From contig CAZBQJ010000001.1 in assembly GCA_964494085.1 (NCBI GenBank), forward strand, positions 310,001 through 374,000: a stretch of DNA of 64,000 nucleotides, in the 5' to 3' direction. The position numbers and the translations under genes are program-made. This DNA comes from CAZBQJ01 sp964494085 (lineage in GTDB: Bacteria; Patescibacteriota; Gracilibacteria; UBA1369). Below the pieces are notes generated by a model. It was not told where the DNA came from. It did no database searches and was given only the letters and a program-made list of their open reading frames with translations. Of the stretch, positions 63,734 through 64,000 are shown in pieces; the stretch's first letter is position 1; every line of letters starts with the position of its first letter.

Positions 63734-64000
63734 TTATTTCATCAAATCCGTCACTGGGATATCCTGTCTTCGTTCCAAATGTTTTTCCAATCTCCCTTTC
63801 TGTCGTTCCGTATGGGCTATGGTCAACTCTCGTAAAATTTTAAAATATTTCCCGGGATTCTCTACTTTTTTTAATAATACACCTTCAGAGTTCTGAGTGC
63901 TGATGAGCGTTAAATTCCCATAATTTAAAATCCTGCCCAAAAAACTCTGTGACATCAAAACCTCCACCACTCTTTTCATCATCACCACCTGTTTCCTCTT
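63734..64000 (-). CDS. Bacterial PH-domain (YdbS-like) membrane protein, C-terminal part
   Basis: The frame is open to the window edge, so only the C-terminal 88 residues are seen. SQSFLGRILNYGNLTLISTQNSEGVLLKKVENPGKYFKIL is the second half of a bPH_2 domain (motif S-F-L-G-R-I-L-x-Y-G). The tail is charged and helical. The start lies outside the window. Confidence 0.7.
   Translation of the reverse strand, partial: KRKQVVMMKRVVEVLMSQSFLGRILNYGNLTLISTQNSEGVLLKKVENPGKYFKILRELTIAHTERQKGRLEKHLERRQDIPVTDLMK

Overview
The window looks like a chromosomal segment of a small-genome bacterium of the Candidate Phyla Radiation (Patescibacteria), possibly near Peregrinibacteria. This placement is inferred from gene content: many short orphan membrane proteins, YibE/F, SIMPL, DUF5684 and LiaF-like proteins, a fused UvrD-nuclease, a very large surface protein, and a Cas12a system. 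TGA is used as a stop (for example in polX), which argues against the recoded Gracilibacteria and Absconditabacteria. Genes are densely packed and several convergent pairs overlap at their 3' ends. Most start codons have no Shine-Dalgarno sequence; many sit in an accATGG context a short distance after a -10 box.

Layout. 0-11 kb: small membrane proteins (YggT, lmo0937-like), a GNAT acetyltransferase, a 2H phosphoesterase, a Wzx-like flippase, YibE/F, a CopB-type P1B ATPase, and an exported DsbA-like protein beside a His-rich exported protein. 11.4-23.8 kb: one 4112-residue exported surface protein built from IPT/TIG, DUF2341, invasin-like Ig, beta-propeller and RCC1 modules. 23.8-35.9 kb: metallophosphoesterase, 2-hydroxyacid dehydrogenase, flavoprotein, PolX with a degenerate PHP domain, SIMPL protein, UPF0489 protein, ZIP transporter, and a UvrD helicase fused to an Fe-S PD-(D/E)XK nuclease. 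35.9-36.3 kb: a roughly 380-nt structured RNA of unknown family with its own promoter and terminator. 36.3-40.3 kb: M50 protease and cyclopropane synthase, bL28, RdgB, tRNA-Ser(GGA), FMN reductase, DUF488.

40.4-43.5 kb is an AT-rich island holding an S9 peptidase, a 55-residue peptide gene with a rare strong Shine-Dalgarno, and a frameshifted graspetide-type ATP-grasp ligase. It resembles a small RiPP (graspetide) locus. 43.6-48 kb: FNR-like reductase, DUF5684, SDR, PLP enzyme, RRM protein, and a stand-alone TipAS protein behind a 16-bp inverted repeat.

48.16-57.05 kb is a complete type V-A CRISPR locus read leftward: cas12a, cas4, cas1, cas2, leader, then 45 repeats and 44 spacers. It is followed by a frameshifted BRO/DinD-like gene. 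58-64 kb returns to housekeeping and orphan genes: methyltransferase, MazG, NUDIX, Fe-type superoxide dismutase, a helical-repeat-like protein, and a truncated PH-domain protein at the right edge.

The strongest candidates for new biology are the graspetide-like island, the 35.9-kb RNA, the PolX with a dead PHP domain, and the accessory pieces around cas12a. All identifications come from reading the sequence; no database search was run.
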